From assembly GCF_000231405.2 (NCBI RefSeq), contig NZ_CP007032.1, forward strand, positions 806,001 through 870,000: DNA of 64,000 nucleotides. The letters run 5' to 3'. The notes below the pieces were generated by a model. It made no database searches and was not told the origin of the DNA. It was given only the letters and a program-made list of their open reading frames with translations. A program made the position numbers and the translations under genes. This DNA comes from Desulfitobacterium metallireducens DSM 15288. Its GTDB lineage: Bacteria > Bacillota > Desulfitobacteriia > Desulfitobacteriales > Desulfitobacteriaceae. Positions within the stretch are counted from its first letter, which is position 1. Each line of letters opens with the position of its first letter. This document shows positions 27,463-37,249 of this stretch, in pieces.

Positions 27463-27587
27463 AATACAGCCTCCTAACCTCTCGCTTATTATATATTATA
27501 TAAAGTTTAATCCTTTGCAATAAAAACTGCAATAGTTTTCGCTTTTTAATTGTATTTTCTTGTATTTTCACGTCCAAACTTCGTGGA

Positions 27588-29795
27588 CTATTGCAAGCCT
27601 AAACGTTTCAATTTTTTCCAAAGCCCTGTACGTGTAATTCCTAGGAAGTGAGCTAGAGCCGTCTTATTCCCTCCAAATTCAGTGAGAAGATGTTCTAATT
27701 TATCTTTCTCAGTTTCAGATGAGCTTTCAGGTGTAGAACGAAAATCGGGGGGGAGGTCCTTCGCCTGAATTATTTCAGACTCTATAAAAACAAAAAGGCG
27801 ATTGATAATATTCTGAAGTTGACGTACATTTCCTGGCCAGCTATATTGCAGTAAGAGTTCGCGAGCACCTTGAGAGAAGGTTTTGGGATGAACGCCATGT
27901 CGTTCAGCAAGGTCTTTAAGCATATGATCAGCAAGTTCAATGATGTCATTTGCACGTTCACGTAAAGCGGGGAGCTGGATTTCAATTGAATTAAGGCGAT
28001 AGAGTAAATCTTCGCGGAATTTATCATCCTGAACCATTTGTTTGAGATCTCGGTGAGTGGCAGAGATAATTCGGACATGAACAGGGATAGGTTTAGTTGA
28101 TCCGAGAGGTTCTACTTCTTGTTCTTGGATTACGCGTAAAAGCTTCGCTTGAAGTTCGGGGGAAAGTTCGCCAATTTCATCAAGAAATAAGGTACCGCCA
28201 TCAGCAAGGAGAATTTTGCCGCGCTTTCCCCCTTTTAAACCACCGGTAAAGGCTCCCTCCTGATAACCAAAAAGTTCAGACTCAAGCAGGTTTTCTGGAA
28301 TTGCTGCTGAGTTCACAACGATAAAGGGACCGACGGCAACTTTACTGCTTTGATGAATGGCTTTGGCAAAAAGCTCCTTACCGGTTCCAGTTTCCCCTGT
28401 GATAAGGATCGGAAATTCGTATTGAGCGGCTGTAGCCGCTCGGTGAATTGTCTCCTGCATCACTTGAGAAGTTCCAATAATATTTTGAAATCCGAGATGG
28501 ATAGCTTGACAGGGTTTACGGTGCTTAGCAGGCGATGGTTTCAGCATGGGCTGAAGGGGAACTTTTTCAAAAATGAGATTTAATTGCTCGGTGAAGAATT
28601 TAAATAAACCGGCAGTAAAGGAAGTGAGTGCTCTTTCATCTAAACAAACCGCGCCTAATGCAGCAACTATTTCTCCATTATTGATTATGGGGGAGTAAAC
28701 GATTGAGGTAAAACCTTTGCCAATGAGGTGAGCCGCATCTGAATAGTGAGGGTCTGTTAAATTAAAGGAAACGATGGATTGATTCTGAAGCATTTCCCTC
28801 ATTCCCGTATCGGGAATCAGGATCCAATCGCTACTATCGAGAGATTCCCTCCCCGCTTCTGCTAGGCATAGCCGTTGCTTCTTTTTATCATCAAGGAGGA
28901 AAATAGCGACATGATCCATTTCGGCAGTGATTCTCAACTTTTCACAGTACTCCCCGAGAAAATCTTTAATATTTGTTTCGTTCACAAGAGCGACGACAGC
29001 TTGAGAGAAAGCTGTAGAGGATAGTTTTTTATATTCGTGTTGTAATGCAAGACCGGAGTGAAAGAAGACTTGAGCAATGAGCTTGGCTAGCTGGACAAGA
29101 CAAAAGGCATCTTCTAGTTGAAAACGTCCAACTTCTGAGCTTGCCAGCAGCATGGCTCCAACAACCCCATGATCAAAAAGAATAGGAACCCGCAGAATAG
29201 ATTTGAACCCGGCTTGAGAGAGAAGGGGGTCCTCAAAGAAGCCGCTGCTGGTTTGCCCCAGATCGTATACGAGATGGGGAGCTTCGTTTTTAAAAATCCA
29301 GCCGAGCCCAGAGTCCTTAATTTCAGAGTAGGCGGTATGGACCGTTCCCTCAATATTAACACCGATGGAGTATTCATATGTGTATTTGCGAAGTTGAGGA
29401 TCAATTCGTAATAAGTCAAAACGTTCGAAGGTTATAGCATCGGATATAAGAGCAACAATGCGATCAACCACGTCATGAGGATCTGCTGGAAAATCTTCAA
29501 TACTTTGTTCAAACATAGAGGGCGAATTGCTTGTAAAATCAGGTTCATCTCCTAGAAGAAGTAATGAGTTGGGTGAGCCTTCAACTTCAAAATATTGAAT
29601 ATACAGGGCTTTATTATTGGAACCTATCCGCGAAGTTAATTGCTCCTCCTTCAATGTTTTCAGAAGGGTGGGGAGCTCCTGTGAATCTAAAAACTGAAGA
29701 AATTCACTGGCTTTTTTATTCTTCCGTAGAATCTGATTATCGGCGTTTAAAACAATGATGCCAAAAGGAATAGCTTCGAAAAGTCTATCTTGCAT
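27588..29795 (-). CDS. Sigma-54-dependent transcriptional activator with PAS/GAF sensors
   Basis: The 735 residues are arranged as an N-terminal PAS-like segment (about 1-80), two GAF-type sensor regions (about 100-260 and 270-420), an AAA+ domain (about 433-665) and a Fis-type HTH at the end (NKTALAHFLGITRTGLWKKL). The AAA+ domain has Walker A GETGTGKE, the sigma-54 contact loop GAFTGG and Walker B GTLFLDEIGEL. It therefore activates RpoN promoters in response to a small ligand. The target is not evident: I found no convincing -24/-12 promoter before ilvE or the cystine transporter. It is orphan in this window. Confidence 0.9.
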   Translation of the reverse strand: MQDRLFEAIPFGIIVLNADNQILRKNKKASEFLQFLDSQELPTLLKTLKEEQLTSRIGSNNKALYIQYFEVEGSPNSLLLLGDEPDFTSNSPSMFEQSIEDFPADPHDVVDRIVALISDAITFERFDLLRIDPQLRKYTYEYSIGVNIEGTVHTAYSEIKDSGLGWIFKNEAPHLVYDLGQTSSGFFEDPLLSQAGFKSILRVPILFDHGVVGAMLLASSEVGRFQLEDAFCLVQLAKLIAQVFFHSGLALQHEYKKLSSTAFSQAVVALVNETNIKDFLGEYCEKLRITAEMDHVAIFLLDDKKKQRLCLAEAGRESLDSSDWILIPDTGMREMLQNQSIVSFNLTDPHYSDAAHLIGKGFTSIVYSPIINNGEIVAALGAVCLDERALTSFTAGLFKFFTEQLNLIFEKVPLQPMLKPSPAKHRKPCQAIHLGFQNIIGTSQVMQETIHRAATAAQYEFPILITGETGTGKELFAKAIHQSSKVAVGPFIVVNSAAIPENLLESELFGYQEGAFTGGLKGGKRGKILLADGGTLFLDEIGELSPELQAKLLRVIQEQEVEPLGSTKPIPVHVRIISATHRDLKQMVQDDKFREDLLYRLNSIEIQLPALRERANDIIELADHMLKDLAERHGVHPKTFSQGARELLLQYSWPGNVRQLQNIINRLFVFIESEIIQAKDLPPDFRSTPESSSETEKDKLEHLLTEFGGNKTALAHFLGITRTGLWKKLKRLGLQ

Positions 29796-30091
29796 ATTTC
29801 CACTCCACTTGATGTATATTTTGAAATTGAGATTATATCAATATCGAACAAGAATACTAAAATAAGCTTAGTTACATTATAACACTAATACGACATTGCA
29901 TTGCTTTTTCCCTTCATTACGACCGTTAACTCTGTAAACTTTATTATTTGATAGTTAACACTATTGTATAAGTTAGAAGTTTTAAAAGCGATGAAATTAA
30001 ATTTCTATTGCGATTTATAAACAAAGAAAGTATAATACATATATAACATATATGTTTAGTAGGAATAATAATATGAAGTGAGGTATTTAGC
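29796..30091. other. AT-rich divergent intergenic region with promoter elements
   Basis: This stretch contains no ORF of note. A TATAAT (30031-30036) is followed by ACATATAT (30037-30044) and the palindrome ACATATATGT (30047-30056). These probably form the promoter and a regulatory site of the cystine transporter gene. Confidence 0.5.
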
Positions 30092-31498
30092 GTGGATTTA
30101 TTGCATGTTTTATTGAATGTCATTATCATGCTCAGTCTTATTTATGGAATTGTATGGATGAAAAAGAAAAAACGATATTCATTTACAGTGAGAGTTTTTA
30201 CAGCCTTAATTCTGGGTATTTTGTATGGAGTGATTCTTCAATATGCTTATGGAGCAACGTCAACTATTGTTAAAGAGGCGAATACCTGGTTTGTTCTTGT
30301 AGGGAATGGCTATGTCAGGTTATTAAAGATGACAGTTATTCCGCTTATTTTTGTGGCGATAACTTCAGCTATTATTAATCAAGATTCCAAGAACTTAGGT
30401 AAAAAAGCGGGAACTATTATTGCCATACTTCTGATTACGGCAGGAATTGCGGCAGCAGTAGGTGCAGGAACGGCCGGTACCTTTGGCTTAGATGCAAGTT
30501 CCATTCAAGTTGGAATGCAGGAAACACAGGCTGGAGAGAAAATGGTTAGCACATTGGCTGACTTCCAACAGAAGACAATTCAGGATCAATTCCTAGAGAT
30601 CATTCCGACAAACCCGTTCTATGCACTTACAGGGCAAGGTAGCAATGCCACTTTATCCGTTGTATTTTTTGCAGCCTTAGTCGGAATAGCCACAGTCGGC
30701 CTTCGTAAGACGAAACCGGAATCAGCGGAGCTATTTACAAAGTTTTTGAATGCCTTTCATGATGTCGTCATGCGGATCGTAACGCTGGTTCTTCGGCTTA
30801 CCCCTTATGGTGTTCTAGCGCTCATGACGAAGTTCGTTTCGACAAGTAATGTCAGTGAAATTCTTCGTTTATTGCAGTTCGTTTTAGCTTCGTACACAGC
30901 AATTCTTATTATGTTTGGTATTCATCTGATTATCCTTGCCGTTTTTGGACTCAATCCTAATACCTATTTAAAAAAGACGGTACACGTGCTTACTTTTGCC
31001 TTTACCTCTAGAACGAGTGCAGGAACTCTTCCTTTAACGGTTGAAGCCTTAACAGATAGGCTTGGAGTTTCCAATGGAGTTGCGAATTTATCGGCTTCTT
31101 TTGGAACGAGTATTGGGCAAAATGGGTGTGCAGGGATTTACCCAGCGATGTTAGCTGTAATGATAGCGCCTGCCGTAGGAATTGATCCGATGACACCCGC
31201 TTTCCTTTTCAAACTCGTCATAGTAGTTGCCTTAGGTTCCTTCGGTATTGCGGGTGTAGGGGGTGGAGCAACTTTCGCAGCCCTTACCGTTCTTTCAATT
31301 ATGGGGTTACCTGTAGGACTTGTTGGCTTACTGATTGCCATTGAGCCACTCATTGATATGGCAAGGACTGCGCTCAATGTGAGTGACTCAATGGTTACAG
31401 GGCTAGTATCTTCTAAGGTTTTACACGAACTAGACAAAGATAAATATAATGATAGGAATGCAGGATCATCAACAGGGGATACAGCTCTTGAATTTTAA
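30092..31498 (+). CDS. tcyP: TcyP-type sodium/L-cystine symporter
   Basis: This membrane carrier of the dicarboxylate/amino acid:cation symporter family (DAACS) is 468 residues with about eight to ten membrane spans plus re-entrant loops. The sequence of the first 150 residues (WFVLVGNGYVRLLKMTVIPL) and the later TSRTSAGTLPLT and GTSIGQNGCAGIYPA segments fit TcyP, the Bacillus cystine symporter. The start is GTG with GTGAGG 8 bases upstream. Adjacent larE uses cysteine sulfur only indirectly, so the link between them is suggestive. A strong terminator follows. Confidence 0.85.
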   Translation: MDLLHVLLNVIIMLSLIYGIVWMKKKKRYSFTVRVFTALILGILYGVILQYAYGATSTIVKEANTWFVLVGNGYVRLLKMTVIPLIFVAITSAIINQDSKNLGKKAGTIIAILLITAGIAAAVGAGTAGTFGLDASSIQVGMQETQAGEKMVSTLADFQQKTIQDQFLEIIPTNPFYALTGQGSNATLSVVFFAALVGIATVGLRKTKPESAELFTKFLNAFHDVVMRIVTLVLRLTPYGVLALMTKFVSTSNVSEILRLLQFVLASYTAILIMFGIHLIILAVFGLNPNTYLKKTVHVLTFAFTSRTSAGTLPLTVEALTDRLGVSNGVANLSASFGTSIGQNGCAGIYPAMLAVMIAPAVGIDPMTPAFLFKLVIVVALGSFGIAGVGGGATFAALTVLSIMGLPVGLVGLLIAIEPLIDMARTALNVSDSMVTGLVSSKVLHELDKDKYNDRNAGSSTGDTALEF

Positions 31499-31528
31499 GT
31501 CGATTGATGTAAAATGAAAGTGGTATTT

Positions 31529-31562
31529 AAAACAGGGGTGTTATGTTTTCCCCTGTTTTTTC
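31529..31562 (+). terminator. Intrinsic terminator after tcyP
   Basis: AAACAGGGG and CCCCTGTTT form the stem, followed by a T run. Confidence 0.85.
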
Positions 31563-31618
31563 TTTACCCAGGGAAAGCATTGGAGACATAGGAAGAAGGA
31601 AATATGGAGGAGTTTTCA

Positions 31619-32440
31619 GTGAGTATGACTTTGGATTTAAAATTAACGAAGCTAAAAAATATATTGAAAGATATGGGTTCTGTTCTAATTGCTTATTCAG
31701 GCGGTGTGGATAGCTCTTTTTTGGCTAAGGTTGCATTTGATATGCTAGGGGAGAAAAGTCTGGCCGTAACAGCAACTTCGGAAACATACCCAGAATGTGA
31801 ACTAGACGAAGCGATTACAACTGCAAAAACGATTGGAATCAATCATCTTGTGATCCATTCGAACGAACTCACGGACCCTAATTTTAGAAAGAATCCTCAA
31901 GATCGTTGTTACTATTGCAAATCTACACTTTTCTTGAAATTAAAAGCGATTCAAGTAGAGCAAGGGATTAGCATTGTAGTAGATGGAGCGAATCTTGATG
32001 ATCTCCAGGACTATCGACCGGGTCATCGAGCAAAAGAGGAGCAAGGTGTTCGTAGTCCACTTCAGGAAGTGGGAATGACTAAAGAGGATATTCGACTTTT
32101 ATCAAAAGAACTTGGCCTTTCTACTTGGAATAAGCCGTCCTTAGCCTGTTTATCTTCACGGATACCTTATGGGGAGGAAATTACAGTAAAGAAGTTAAAA
32201 ATGATTGACCAAGCAGAGACTGTTCTACGTCAACTTGGTTTCAAAGAACGACGAGTTAGGTATCATCAGGAGATTGCCCGAGTTGAGTTGCCACGTCAGG
32301 ATTTCGCCAAGCTCACGGATGCTGTAATTGAGGAGATAGTAACGCGTCTGAAGGGGTTAGGATTCACTTATGTTACATTAGATTTGCAAGGTTTACGCAG
32401 TGGAAGTATGAATGAAGTATTAAAAGAAGAGGGTATGTAA
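31619..32440 (+). CDS. larE: LarE-type ATP-dependent sacrificial sulfur transferase
   Basis: This PP-loop enzyme (SGGVDSSFLAKVA) activates pyridinium dicarboxylate mononucleotide and donates sulfur in making the nickel-pincer cofactor of lactate racemase. Its sulfur-donor cysteine fits ACLSSRIPYGE near residue 180. Another Cys pair, CYYCK, lies near residue 100. The GTG at 31619 follows GGAGGAG by 6 bases; an ATG at 31604 with GAAGGA upstream is also possible. The larA, larB and larC genes are not in this window, so the target enzyme is unknown. Nickel-related genes lie at 0-0.8 kb. Confidence 0.85.
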   Translation: MSMTLDLKLTKLKNILKDMGSVLIAYSGGVDSSFLAKVAFDMLGEKSLAVTATSETYPECELDEAITTAKTIGINHLVIHSNELTDPNFRKNPQDRCYYCKSTLFLKLKAIQVEQGISIVVDGANLDDLQDYRPGHRAKEEQGVRSPLQEVGMTKEDIRLLSKELGLSTWNKPSLACLSSRIPYGEEITVKKLKMIDQAETVLRQLGFKERRVRYHQEIARVELPRQDFAKLTDAVIEEIVTRLKGLGFTYVTLDLQGLRSGSMNEVLKEEGM

Positions 32441-32460
32441 TTTCATTAATAGGAATACAA

Positions 32461-32490
32461 TAAAGCTCAGACCTAACGGTCTGAGCTTTA
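32461..32490. terminator. Bidirectional terminator
   Basis: TAAAGCTCAGACC and GGTCTGAGCTTTA form a perfect 13-bp stem with a TAAC loop, between converging genes. Confidence 0.88.
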
Positions 32491-32510
32491 GCTATTTATA
32501 TTCGAATAAA

Positions 32511-33263
32511 TTACTTCTTAAGCAGATCGCGTACCACTTCCCCAGCGATGAGTAAACCGACGACCGGCGGCACAAAGGAAATACTCCCGGGGATTTGTCG
32601 TTTCAATGCACAATGAGCATCTCCACCCGGACAAATACAATTATTCCGGCAATCTGATTCAATAGACAAGGGTTCTTGAGGTAGGTCAGGAGAATAGACG
32701 ACCTTTACGCCCTTAGTAATCCCCTCTTTTCTGAGCAACTTCCGAACGGCTTTAGCGAGCGGGTCTCCACTCGTTTTAGATATATCCGTGATTTTGTAAT
32801 TGTTGGCGGACAAGCGATTTCCTGCTCCCATGCTGGAAATGAAAGGAATATCTCGCTTAAGGCATTCTTTGACTAAACTCACTTTGCCTGAGACAGTATC
32901 GATTGCATCTACAACATAATCGGGTTTGCTCCCTAAGAATTCGTCTGCTTTCTCTTCGTTGTAAAATTCTTTGCGGGCATCCACTTTGGCTTGAGGGTTA
33001 ATTTGAGCAATTCTTTCCTTCATGACGTCCACTTTGGCTTGACCGATTGTCGAATAGAGGGCATGGAGTTGGCGATTGATGTTAGTTAAGCAAATCTCAT
33101 CATAGTCCACTAGGGTTAAACGGCCAACTCCGGCACGGGTAAGCGCTTCAACAGCATAAGAGCCAACGCCACCGACACCAAAAACCATGACATGGCTCTG
33201 ATTTAACCGTTCTAGCCCTTGAGCGCCTATGAGTATTTCTGTGCGGGAAAATTTGTGTTGCAT
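32511..33263 (-). CDS. tcdA: tRNA threonylcarbamoyladenosine dehydratase
   Basis: This E1-like enzyme dehydrates t6A37 in tRNA to its cyclic form. The ATP-binding motif is FGVGGVGSYAVEAL, and DYDEICLTNINRQ and DAIDTVSGK are typical of TcdA/CsdL. A cysteine-rich insertion (CRNNCICPGGDAHC) lies near residue 215. GGAGGAAA precedes the ATG. The genes that make t6A (tsaE, tsaB, tsaD) lie 6 kb away in the same window. Confidence 0.9.
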   Translation of the reverse strand: MQHKFSRTEILIGAQGLERLNQSHVMVFGVGGVGSYAVEALTRAGVGRLTLVDYDEICLTNINRQLHALYSTIGQAKVDVMKERIAQINPQAKVDARKEFYNEEKADEFLGSKPDYVVDAIDTVSGKVSLVKECLKRDIPFISSMGAGNRLSANNYKITDISKTSGDPLAKAVRKLLRKEGITKGVKVVYSPDLPQEPLSIESDCRNNCICPGGDAHCALKRQIPGSISFVPPVVGLLIAGEVVRDLLKK

Positions 33264-33504
33264 ATGTTTCCTCCAAGTTTGTTTAAGAAAAGTTCACTTT
33301 TTTATTATAACTTAAAAAGGAGAATATTTTACTCTTAGGATTTTTTTTGTCGATAATATAATTTTTTACAAAAAATTCACCAAAAGTTCACAAACATCTT
33401 GTATAATATAAAAAGGTTGTCATCCGACAATGTGAAAATAATTATTTGCCCTTAAGCAATAGCGAAGCCTAAAAGCTAAATCAAGGATAATTTGGAGGTC
33501 CCAG

Positions 33505-34914
33505 ATGAAGAAGTTTAGTCTCAGCTTGTTTCTTAAGAATAAACCTTGGCTACATAGTAAAGAATGGTGGAAATCACCTAAAGTTATCGTTGGAACGTTG
33601 ACCGTGTTTCTCTTTTTAGGGAGTGGAGGTTATTATCTCGCAAGTTCATCGTCGGCAGCATATCTTGTGATAAATGGTGAACAAGTGGGAATTGTTGTGA
33701 ATGAGAAAAGTGGACAGGATCTGATTCAATCCGTTTTAGAAGAAAAGGGTGCGTCGCTTGGAGTTATTGCGAAAACCCATGATAAAATTGTGTTTGAACC
33801 GGCTCGAATTAACAAAGATGAATTTCAACCTGTTACTGAGGAAGAGATACAAGCGAAGTTATCCACTTATATTGAGGCGGGTGCAATAACGATTGCAGAT
33901 CAGCCAACTTTTGTTCTTCCAACTTTGGAAGAGGCTCAAAAACTCTTGCAATCGTATCAAGACAGCTTTAATAAACCAAGTGATTCCAATCAAATCACTG
34001 AGGTATCCTTTGAAGAAAATGTTGGCACTCAAATCGTGGAAGTTTCTCCTGACAAAGTTTTAACCCCGGAACAGGTTTTAGAAAAGCTTAAGCAAGGGAA
34101 TATCCAAAAGATAGAGTATACCGTTCAATCCAATGACTCATGGTGGCTTATCGCTCGTAAGAACAATATGTTAACCATGGAGGTTCTTGCGGCAAATCCG
34201 GGAACCACTTTAGATACGAAGATAAAACTAGGACAGAAAATTAATCTAGAGAAGGTTACTCCCTATTTAACGGTGGTCAGCACGGGAACGCGTACGGATC
34301 AAGAGACTCTTCCTTTTGACGTGGTCTCTAAAACGGACAGTAGTCTAAGCAGTGGACAGACTAAGATTGCACAAGCTGGAAGTGATGGACAGAAAGATGT
34401 CACATATACATACGTTCAGAAGAATGATAAGATCGTAAGTAAAAGTATTGTCGATGAAAAAGTGACTAAAGAACCTGTAGACCAAGTCGTTGCCAAAGGA
34501 CCTCAAAAGACCGTTTACGTTGCTTCAGCTTCACGCGGTAGCGGGAGAGTTTCTGGGCTAGGTTGGCCTTTGAATTCACACATTAACTCCTATTACGGTT
34601 ATCGCTCGGGAAGCATGCATACGGGGATTGACCTCGCAGGTCATCTAGGAGATCCGTTTGTTGCTGCTGCTTCTGGGAAAGTGGTAAGTGCGGGCTGGGG
34701 TGGCAGTTATGGCAATATGATCGTGATTGATCATGGAAATGGGGTAAGCACACGTTATGCCCATTCATCAAAGTTACTCGTTTCGGTAGGTGAAAGCGTA
34801 ACGAAAGGCCAAACGATCGGATTGGTGGGTTCAACAGGGAATTCGACAGGCCCTCACCTTCATTTTGAAGTTATGATCAATGGGGATACAGTGAATCCTT
34901 TAAATAATCTTTAA
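33505..34914 (+). CDS. LysM-G5-M23 peptidoglycan endopeptidase
   Basis: This 469-residue secreted or membrane-anchored wall hydrolase has one N-terminal membrane segment (about 27-45). It is followed by an unassigned region, a LysM domain (about 208-250, YTVQSNDSWWLIARKNNM), a G5 domain (about 252-335) and a C-terminal M23 zinc peptidase (about 355-469). The zinc ligands are in HTGIDLAG and HLHFEV, with YAHSSKL between them. The G5-M23 arrangement suggests trimming of peptide bridges during growth or sporulation. A TATAAT at 33402-33407 is the likely -10 box, and a small TTGTC-GACAA hairpin lies in the leader. Confidence 0.9.
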   Translation: MKKFSLSLFLKNKPWLHSKEWWKSPKVIVGTLTVFLFLGSGGYYLASSSSAAYLVINGEQVGIVVNEKSGQDLIQSVLEEKGASLGVIAKTHDKIVFEPARINKDEFQPVTEEEIQAKLSTYIEAGAITIADQPTFVLPTLEEAQKLLQSYQDSFNKPSDSNQITEVSFEENVGTQIVEVSPDKVLTPEQVLEKLKQGNIQKIEYTVQSNDSWWLIARKNNMLTMEVLAANPGTTLDTKIKLGQKINLEKVTPYLTVVSTGTRTDQETLPFDVVSKTDSSLSSGQTKIAQAGSDGQKDVTYTYVQKNDKIVSKSIVDEKVTKEPVDQVVAKGPQKTVYVASASRGSGRVSGLGWPLNSHINSYYGYRSGSMHTGIDLAGHLGDPFVAAASGKVVSAGWGGSYGNMIVIDHGNGVSTRYAHSSKLLVSVGESVTKGQTIGLVGSTGNSTGPHLHFEVMINGDTVNPLNNL

Positions 34915-34941
34915 ATTCTTTGTCTTAAGAATGAATTGGTT

Positions 34942-34970
34942 AAGCTCTTCCTAAATAGGAGGAGCTTTTC
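34942..34970 (+). terminator. Intrinsic terminator after the M23 gene
   Basis: AAGCTCTTCCTA and TAGGAGGAGCTT form a 12-bp stem followed by TTTTC. Confidence 0.85.
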
Positions 34971-35059
34971 TGGTTCTCAAATGGGACTTTATTTAACCTC
35001 TACAGGTAAAAGTGTTATAATTAAAAACTGAGAACTTTTAGTAAGGAGGGCTACACCCC

Positions 35060-37225
35060 TTGGAATTTGCCTCATTAATTGCTCAAGAGCTGAATTTAAG
35101 ACCCAATCAAGTGAAGGAAGCGATACAGTTACTCGATTCAGGAAATACAATTCCATTTATTGCCCGCTATCGTAAAGAGGCGACGGGTGAACTTGATGAG
35201 AATGCGCTGCGTAGTATTGTTGAGCGTTTGGAATATCTCAGAAATTTAGAACACCGGAAGACAGAAGTGCTTAGAATAATCGAGGAACAGGGAAAGTTGA
35301 CGGCAGAGCTTACAGCACAAATTCATAAGGCACAGATTCTTCACGAAGTGGAAGATCTTTACCGGCCTTATAAACAAAAACGTCGTACCCGCGCAACGAT
35401 TGCGAAGGAAAAGGGGCTGGAACCTCTTGCAACTTGGATTCTAGCACAAGCTCCTGATGGACGTCTTGAGGAAGAAGCTTTAAACTATATTAACCCGGAA
35501 CTTGGAGTAGAGACAGTTGAAGATGCTTTAGCAGGGGCTTCGGATATACTCGCCGAGATTATTTCCGATGATGCGAATTTGCGCAAAAGAATTCGCGCAA
35601 CGACCTTTCGCTTAGGAGATATTGCTACCTCCAGTAAAAAAGCGGATGAACGATCTCCCTATGAAATGTATTATGATTATCGGGAACCTGTGCGCAAAAT
35701 TCCACCGCACCGGATTTTAGCCTTAAACCGGGGAGAGAAGGAAGAATTTTTAACGGTTAAGATTGAAGTCCCCATGGGAGAGGTACTACGGCTGATTCAG
35801 GCAGTCTATGTAAAGAATGGTCCTTGTGCATCTGTTGTTGATCATGTAGCTGAGGATGCGTATAAACGCTTAATTGCACCTTCAATTGAGCGAGAAGTAC
35901 GTGGAGAGCTTTCAGAAAAAGCGGAAGAGCAAGCGATTAATGTCTTCGCTGCAAATTTGCGTCAGCTCCTTCTACAACCACCTGTTCGAGGTAGAGTTGT
36001 GCTTGGACTAGATCCCGGTTTTCGAACAGGATGTAAATTCGCAGTAGTTGATGATATAGGAAAATTGTTACAGGTAGGGGTTATTTATCCTCATCCGCCC
36101 CAGAATAAGAGAGAGGATGCTAAACGCATTATTCGCGAAGCCATAGAGAAATATCAGGTTGATATTATAACGATTGGAAATGGGACGGCCTCCAGAGAAA
36201 CAGAAGAGGTCGTAGCTGAGCTCCTTAAAGAAAGCGGAATTCATTCTGAATATATCATTGTTAGTGAAGCCGGTGCTTCCGTCTATTCGGCCTCCAAGCT
36301 TGCAGGAGAGGAATTTCCTGATTTCGATCTTTCCTTGCGTAGCGCAGTTTCAATTGCGCGCCGCTTACAGGATCCTCTGGCTGAACTGGTTAAAATCGAA
36401 CCGAAGGCGGTTGGTGTCGGGCAGTATCAACATGATGTTCAGCCTAAACGTTTAGATGAATCCCTGCAGGGCGTTGTCGAATCGGCTGTTAACACAGTTG
36501 GGGTTGATTTGAACACAGCCTCAGCTTCATTGTTACAATATGTTGCTGGCTTGAAGCCAACTATTGCCAAAAATATTGTGGCTTATCGAGAGGAGAACGG
36601 AAAATTCGCGAAGCGCGCTCAGCTTAAAAAGATCCCCCGTCTTGGGGAGCAAACCTTTATTCAATGTGCAGGATTTATTCGGATACCCGGTGGTGAGAAC
36701 CCCTTAGAAAATACTCCGGTTCATCCTGAGTCCTATGCATTGGCAGAGAATATCTTGCACAAAGCGGGCTTCACCTTGGGTGATTTAGAAACACGTCCGG
36801 CTGAAGTCAGAAAGGTTATTGCTACGCTTAAGGCGGAAGAGTTAGCTGAAGAATTTAAGGCAGGGGTACCTACTGTTAAGGATATTCTAGATGCGTTACA
36901 ACGCCCGGGCCGTGACCCGAGAGAGGATCTTCCTCGACCAAAACTCCGCCGAGATGTAACCCATCTTGAGGATCTAAACGAAGGAATGATTCTCGAGGGA
37001 ACCATCCGGAATATCGTGGATTTTGGAGCGTTCGTTGATATTGGCGTCAAACATGATGGGTTAGTTCATATCTCTCAAATCAGTCAAAAGTTTATTAAAC
37101 ATCCGATGGAAGTACTGTCCGTTGGGGATATTGTTAAAGTTCGAGTACTGAGCATTGATAAAGCTCGGGAGCGGGTAGGACTCTCGATGAGAGATATCCC
37201 AGAAAACGCACAGGTTTCGATTTAA
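35060..37225 (+). CDS. tex: Tex-family RNA-binding transcription accessory protein
   Basis: This 721-residue conserved nucleic-acid-binding protein has an N-terminal helical Tex domain (FIARYRKEATGEL), a YqgF-like RNase-H fold (about 320-450, LGLDPGFRTGCK), helix-hairpin-helix motifs (about 490-560) and a C-terminal S1 domain (about 640-715, GAFVDIGVKHDGLVHIS). The biochemical role is poorly defined; it is linked to transcription and RNA metabolism. TTG is the start, with AAGGAGGG upstream. EamA follows within 25 bases. Confidence 0.93.
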   Translation: MEFASLIAQELNLRPNQVKEAIQLLDSGNTIPFIARYRKEATGELDENALRSIVERLEYLRNLEHRKTEVLRIIEEQGKLTAELTAQIHKAQILHEVEDLYRPYKQKRRTRATIAKEKGLEPLATWILAQAPDGRLEEEALNYINPELGVETVEDALAGASDILAEIISDDANLRKRIRATTFRLGDIATSSKKADERSPYEMYYDYREPVRKIPPHRILALNRGEKEEFLTVKIEVPMGEVLRLIQAVYVKNGPCASVVDHVAEDAYKRLIAPSIEREVRGELSEKAEEQAINVFAANLRQLLLQPPVRGRVVLGLDPGFRTGCKFAVVDDIGKLLQVGVIYPHPPQNKREDAKRIIREAIEKYQVDIITIGNGTASRETEEVVAELLKESGIHSEYIIVSEAGASVYSASKLAGEEFPDFDLSLRSAVSIARRLQDPLAELVKIEPKAVGVGQYQHDVQPKRLDESLQGVVESAVNTVGVDLNTASASLLQYVAGLKPTIAKNIVAYREENGKFAKRAQLKKIPRLGEQTFIQCAGFIRIPGGENPLENTPVHPESYALAENILHKAGFTLGDLETRPAEVRKVIATLKAEELAEEFKAGVPTVKDILDALQRPGRDPREDLPRPKLRRDVTHLEDLNEGMILEGTIRNIVDFGAFVDIGVKHDGLVHISQISQKFIKHPMEVLSVGDIVKVRVLSIDKARERVGLSMRDIPENAQVSI

Positions 37226-37249
37226 TCGGCCCGAGAGGAGAAACGAAGG

